Origin: Ascaphus truei
Taxonomy: Eukaryota > Chordata > Amphibia > Anura > Ascaphidae
Direction of reading: 5' to 3'
Assembly: GCA_036426205.1 (NCBI GenBank)
Contig: CM071571.1
Location: 111,308,559 to 111,372,558, forward strand
DNA: 64,000 bases
The notes beneath the pieces were generated by a model that was not told where the DNA came from, did not search any database, and worked only from the letters and a program-made list of their open reading frames with translations. The position numbers were made by a program, and so were the translations under genes. Positions 59,854-64,000 of this stretch are shown here, piece after piece. Position 1 is the first letter of the stretch. Each line of letters starts with the position of its first letter.

Positions 59854-61390
59854 ATGGATCAACCCCGATTCTACGGACGCAAGAAGCCACTCGCCTTTGC
59901 CGTGCCTGTCACGCAGAAAAAGCGAAAGGCAGGAGCCGTTCCCAAGCCAAGGCCAAAGCGACAGGCTAAGGCTAATAAAAAAAACCTGCTGACCCCAAAG
60001 CCTAAGGGTTTCAATACACGTAAGCCTTATTATGTCAAGAAGAAATACGGTGATGTACACTCAACGCAAAACAAATGGCAGCTAACCCATCGAACCCGCA
60101 GACCACTTCCTCCAATACACTTCGACGACTCTGAAATCTACAGCCCATCTTCTCCACTACTCGTCCAAGATGCTGCCGCCGCTCTCCCGGAAATCTACAG
60201 CCCATCTTCTCCACTACTCGTCCACGACGCTGCCGCCGCTCTCCCGGAAATCTACAGCCCATCTTCTCCACTACTCGTCCATGACACTGCCTCCACTCTC
60301 CCGGAAACCCACAGGCCATCTTCGCCACTGCTCTTCGACGACGCTGCCGCTGGTGCCCCTGAAATCTATGGGTCACTTTCTCCATTACGCTTAGACGACT
60401 CTGCCGCTTCTCGCCCGGAAATCCACAGGTCACTTTCTCCATCTCTCTTCGACGACGCTGCCGCTTCTCCTCTCCTGGAAATCCACAGGTCACCTCCTCC
60501 ACCCTTCTTCGGCGACGCTGCCGCTTCTCTCCATGGAACCCCATCTCATCCTCCATAGCACCCATCCACCCAGATGTCCACAGCACGCCATGCACAAGAA
60601 CCAGCTCATTAGAACGCATGCTGAATGGGTTAAGTGTGGATATCCCCGGGAACTCTATTGTGCTGGCAAAGATAGATCTGCTTCTGGAGACCATGCTAAC
60701 TATGGATCAACGGATGCAGATGATAGAGACTGACATAGCGGGGATACATAATTTGCTCGTGTTCATGCCCCTGTATCCCCGACGCCGGAGCAGGAGGGTG
60801 GCATGGATGTGATGAATGGGACCTTTGACCACCTCCCATCAGCAAGCGCACCCCCTCCACCAGAAGATTTTGTGTACATGTATGCCATTGAGGAGGAGGA
60901 GGATAACATGACAACCCCGTCAAGACCACGCCAGGAGACAACACGGCGACCAAGACAGGAGGAAAGCTTCCTCCCAGACAACCTACCCTCGCCCACCGCC
61001 ACAAGCACACCCGCTGACAGAACCCAACCTACATACGCTTGCATCTATACGGTGCCCGACATCATCCTGTGCGAGCTGCCCAATCCACTCAGTGAGAAGT
61101 ATAGGGTGATGAGTGCTGGTTTACCCCACAAGTATGCCATGTTAATTTTTAAGCACCACGTGTCCTACTTGGTGTACTGCGAGTGGGCCTACAAAGTGAA
61201 CTATGAAGGAAATCGCGAAAAAAAGGCGCTTCCTGAAAATTTAAGAAAGACTATTGTGGAGGAATTGCGGCGCTATTTTTCAATTACAGATCCTTTAATG
61301 AAAAGCGTTCGAGATGCCATTAATGGCATTTTGCGCCATACAAGGCATCGGCCCTGTAAGGACAATCTGGTGGGGTATGCATTTGCGTGA
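59854..61390 (+). CDS. BEN-domain protein carried by a Tc1-like transposon
   Basis: Likely a chromatin- or DNA-binding nuclear protein. The ATG at 59854 (TTCCATGGATC) opens MDQPRFYGRKKPLAFAVPV, followed by a very basic stretch (KKRKAGAVPKPRPKRQ) that looks like a nuclear localisation signal. Residues about 90-230 are some eight imperfect 19-residue repeats (EIYSPSSPLLVHDAAAALP type). Then comes a predicted coiled coil (IDLLLETMLTMDQRMQMIET), an acidic linker, and a C-terminal BEN domain of about 85 residues (YEGNREKKALPENLRKTIVE, then DAINGILRHTR). Two frame changes, near 60535 and 60785, split this version; at both places the other version has the compensating length. Without them it would be about 511 residues in one exon. 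BEN domains are known from chromatin factors and some DNA viruses; a partnership with a Tc1 transposase is my inference from context. Confidence 0.75.
60120..60540 (+). repeat. In-frame 57-bp tandem repeat
   Basis: About eight units of 57 bp built on GAAATCTACAGCCCATCTTC, then CCACTACTCGTCCACGACGC and TGCCGCCGCTCTCCCG. The unit length keeps the frame. The first three units are nearly identical and later units diverge. Confidence 0.9.
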
Positions 61391-61452
61391 CTGTTCAACT
61401 GTTGTTTATTTTTTGTAAATGTTTTTCTAAATGTTTTGACTTGCTGTACTTT

Positions 61453-61492
61453 AATAAAGGAGATGTTGCGTTTTGTATATTTTATGAATAAA
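61453..61492 (+). terminator. Polyadenylation signals after the BEN gene
   Basis: AATAAA at 61453-61458 and again at 61487-61492, 63 and 97 bp past the BEN stop codon, followed by T-rich text. Confidence 0.6.
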
Positions 61493-62320
61493 GAATTTTT
61501 TTTAATAACACCATGTGACTGTAAACCATACTGACTGACTGTAAATGTTTTGACTTTCTGTACATAAATGTTTTCAGTAGCAGTAAACCATACACCTGTT
61601 GATGTTTTGAATTGCTGTACACTTAAAATGTTTTTACATTGTACAGTATTTGTAAATAAATGTTTTTGTACTTACTCCACCAATAAACGAAAATGTTGAT
61701 TTGTTTTAAATTGTTCCATTGTCTCCTTTCATACTGTAACAAAATACAGTGTTTCTAGAATGTACAATACTGTCCACGCATACTGTACTGTATACTGTAG
61801 GCTTGCTCAGTACTGTACATCACAAGAGTATTAAAATATACATTAATACATGTAGAATAAACGCATACTTTTTATTTTCTCGGGTTTATTATACAGTATA
61901 TATAAAAAAAGTATTGTATACGGTCTGAAAACATCAGCATACTGTTTCAGGTGTTCTATCCTAATCAATAACAACGGCCACTAAACTGTAGACTCCAGTA
62001 CGTGTTTTTTTAAATCCGATTCAGCAATGTGCAGGCATTGTTACACAAAGCGATATTATCCATCGGAATCCTCCATTTGCCGTTTTCCGCATGAGATGAG
62101 AAAGTTTTCTTTTCTGAGGAACAAACAAAAGTAAGAGTTTTACTGTAATGGTCAGTCAGTCCCCTAAAGATGTTCCCACAGTCAGTCCCGCCAATAATTT
62201 TCTCGGGGGGCATCTCCTGTTCACATGCGCATGCGCCTACTGCAGATGTGATGACACGCATATGCGTTTCAAGAAGGTTCCAATGCGCATGCACCTAGCT
62301 TTTCACCAATTGTGCAGTAT
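61493..62320. other. Transposon right-end region, version 2
   Basis: No gene. It contains the proposed right terminus near 61964-61988 and a palindromic ATGCGCATGCGC at about 62225. It ends where the Gypsy LTR begins. Confidence 0.5.
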
Positions 62321-63114
62321 TGTTAGGATGTGCTCACCACAAACGAGACGGGACCGCGGTGCTGAGGTGGGATAGGATATAACGCCACCCACAGCCACGA
62401 GGGCACGTCTTGATTGAAGAGTGGTCTGGGATTCCAGATCGGAGTAGGAGAGGTACGGTAGGTAGAGAGGCCGTTAGCCAAGTCCGGGGTTAGAGAGAGG
62501 GACGTTGTCGTTTACCGTAAGCCAGGATCGGGATGCCAGAGGTGCGGAGAGTCGTGTAGCCGTATGCCGAGTTCGGGATGCCAGAGGTACAGGTAGACGT
62601 AGCGGAAGCCGGTTCAGTTCACGAGGAAGTCTGCGGAATAGACTAAGGAGGCAGGGAATGGTGAGAACAACTGGTTCTATGCTCAGCCAACGAGTCAGTG
62701 ACTCTGCAGGGTATATATAGGAGAGAGGAACCAATAGCAGCGCAGCAAGGTAGGGGTGTGTGGAAAGGCCAGGTTACAGCAGGTGTAGGTTCAGAAGCAG
62801 TCCCAGGAAAGGAGCCATAAAGCCCAGCAGCCTGGCTATGTTTAGTGGTAGCCATCACAAGGGGCGCTGTGCCTTTAAGAGGCGGGAGCGCCTCCGTGTG
62901 GCCGCGCCTCCGTGAGGCAGGGCCATCGGTTGCGTGTGCGGACCCCCGCCCTGCTCTGAGAGCAGAAGAGGAAGGAAGATGTGCGCGCGCGCGCATAGAT
63001 GGAAGAGCTGACGGCGGCTTGCCTCCGGAGTCCACGTGTGCCGCGGGAGACCCAGATGGAGCTGCAGGTAAGTGAGGAGCACGCCGAGAGCGGCGTGGCT
63101 CCAGAATCCTCACA
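62321..63114 (-). mobile_element. Ty3/Gypsy 3' LTR, version 2
   Basis: 794 bp from TGTTAGGATG (62321) to CTCACA (63114). On the minus strand it begins TGTGAGGATTCTGG directly after a polypurine tract and has a TATATATA at about 62712-62719. Its left end matches the solo LTR at 43780. The insertion interrupts the end of the Tc1-like element. The 5' LTR lies beyond the window, so the target duplication cannot be checked. Confidence 0.85.
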
Positions 63115-64000
63115 GTACCCCCCCCTTCAGGGGCGACCTCCGGGCGACCATGATAAGGCTTGGAAGGATTCTTGCGATGAAAAGCCTGTAGAAGCCGAGG
63201 TGCGTGAAGATCCCGGTGAGGAATCCATGAACGTTCCTCTGGTCCGAACCCCCTCCAGTGAACCAAGTATTGTACTCCTCCTCTGGAAATTCTAGAATCC
63301 AGGACAAACTGCACCTCGTATTCCTGTTGACCTTGAATCATGATCGGACGTGGAGGAGAATTCTTTCTGGAAAAGCGAGGACTCTGAAACACTGGTTTCA
63401 GTAAGGACACATGGAAGACCGAAGGTATCTTCATAGAAGGTGGAAGACCTAGCTTGTAAGCCACAGGATTAATCCTCCTAAGTATAGTAAAGGGACCGAG
63501 GAACTTGGGAGCAAGCTTCATGGTAGGAACCTTCAAACGGATATTCCTGGACGAGAGCCATACCCTGTCTCCTGGGGCGAACTCCGGTACTTGACGTCGA
63601 AGTCGATCAGCCTGGAGTTTCTGTCTCCCTGTAGCAAGCCTCAAATTCTCCTGAATCCTAGACCATAAGACCTTTAGGCGAGAGACGTGCTTGTCCACTG
63701 CTGGCACCCCTGAGGAGAGAGAGGAGAAAGGTGACCGAGATGGATGAAATCCAAAGTTTATAAAAAATGGAGATTCTTGGGTAGAATCATTGCGAAGAGA
63801 GTTCAGAGCAAACTCGGCCCATGGAAGAAGATCCACCCAGTCCTCCTGTGTATCAGTTATAAAACATCGAAGGTATTGTTCCAGATTTTGGTTGGCCCTC
63901 TCCGTTTGTCCATTGGTCTGTGGATGGTACCCAGAAGAGAACTGAAGCGAAATCCCCAATTTCTGGGAAAAAGCACGCCAAAACCTCGACACGAATTGAG
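63060..64000 (-). CDS. pol: Ty3/Gypsy pol: integrase C-terminus with chromodomain (partial)
   Basis: The frame is open from the window edge. It begins inside the integrase core (SRFWRAFSQKLGISLQFSSG), then SGYHPQTNGQTERANQNLEQ with the catalytic glutamate, then the HKY/GPY-like end (FLGPFTILRRINPVAYKLGL and VFHVSLLKP). It finishes with a chromodomain (YLVHWRGFGPEERSWIPHRD) that binds modified histones and guides integration. The sense of the protein fades at the polypurine tract, and the open frame runs on into the LTR as far as 62643, so the biological stop is uncertain. No frameshift or stop is visible in this stretch, so the copy may be young. The 5' part is outside the window. Confidence 0.92.
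63115..63130 (-). promoter_or_regulatory. Polypurine tract of the Gypsy element
   Basis: Minus-strand CTGAAGGGGGGGGTAC immediately before the LTR start, the expected site for plus-strand DNA priming. It overlaps the codons for EGGGT at the end of pol. Confidence 0.8.

Larger units (their letters stand above)
48885..61988. mobile_element. Large Tc1-like transposon with BEN gene (proposed limits)
   Basis: Contains an intron-bearing Tc1-type transposase (minus) and a divergent BEN-domain gene (plus). Proposed ends: TA-CAGTGGCAGCCGCCTTTAT at 48883, and CAACGGCCACTAAACTG-TA ending at 61988 with TA at 61989. Both resemble the clear TA-flanked termini of the MITE at 9362-9724. The span includes a second version of about 5.3 kb of the same locus (53.7-59.0 kb), so the true element would be about 7.8 kb. 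The limits are inference: the left end lies in low-quality sequence, and the right end is followed by 330 bp that might still belong to the element before a Gypsy LTR interrupts at 62321. Confidence 0.5.

Noticed and set aside
60035..60694. 219-codon minus frame rich in RRQRRRR
   Set aside because: It is the antisense of the 57-bp repeats in the BEN gene; the plus strand has the start context and the conserved domain.
62643..63059. Continuation of the Gypsy pol frame into the LTR
   Set aside because: The frame is open, but after the chromodomain and polypurine tract the residues are low-complexity and the DNA is the LTR, so this tail is probably not a conserved part of the protein.
1..64000. 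Possible bacterial operon or CRISPR array
   Set aside because: Coding pieces are eukaryotic retroelement and transposon remnants with stops, introns and polyadenylation signals. Tandem repeats found here have no unique-spacer structure.

Overview
The window looks like transposon-rich, AT-rich vertebrate DNA, most likely from a frog. The evidence is a CR1 LINE whose 3' end carries the CTATGTAA-type tail, L2-like LINE tails, chromodomain Ty3/Gypsy elements, and very many foldback elements, several carrying the ACGAAACGCGT-type motif common in anuran repeats. I found no host gene exon that I can defend, and no tRNA, rRNA or CRISPR. Species cannot be named from the sequence alone.

Layout. 1-11 kb: LTR fragments, an L2-like LINE remnant, foldback elements and a TA-flanked MITE. 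11-15 kb: an LTR-like block, then a decayed Ty3/Gypsy element (gag, protease, reverse transcriptase) broken by two insertions with clear direct repeats. 15-21 kb: mostly featureless, with a solo LTR and hairpins. 21.4-24.0 kb: a 2.6 kb inverted-repeat structure with other elements nested inside. 24-30 kb: MITEs and foldbacks. 30.1-33.2 kb: a nearly complete but dead CR1 LINE on the minus strand. 36-40 kb: low-complexity tracts, a minisatellite and twin hairpins. 40-43 kb: an LTR-like unit holding a 292-codon open frame of unknown function. 43.7-45.1 kb: a foldback split by a solo Gypsy LTR. 45.6-45.9 kb: a Myb/SANT-like gene remnant of PIF/Harbinger type.

The most unusual part is 48.9-62.3 kb. 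It holds a large Tc1-like transposon with two divergent genes. On the minus strand is an intron-containing Tc1-type transposase (helix-turn-helix exon plus catalytic exons with DNDPKHT and SPDLNPIE motifs). On the plus strand is a nuclear-looking protein ending in a BEN domain. The two start codons are about 250 bp apart and face away from each other, so they probably share a promoter. A BEN-domain protein as cargo or partner of a Tc1 transposase is not something I recognise as described.

The same region is also an assembly problem. 53.7-59.0 kb and 59.0-63.17 kb are two versions of one locus, including the same Gypsy LTR inserted at the same base. The first version is full of single-base indels and lies near an N gap. 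I read this as an unpurged haplotype or unpolished contig overlap, although a real recent duplication is possible. The window ends inside the pol gene of that Gypsy element (minus strand).
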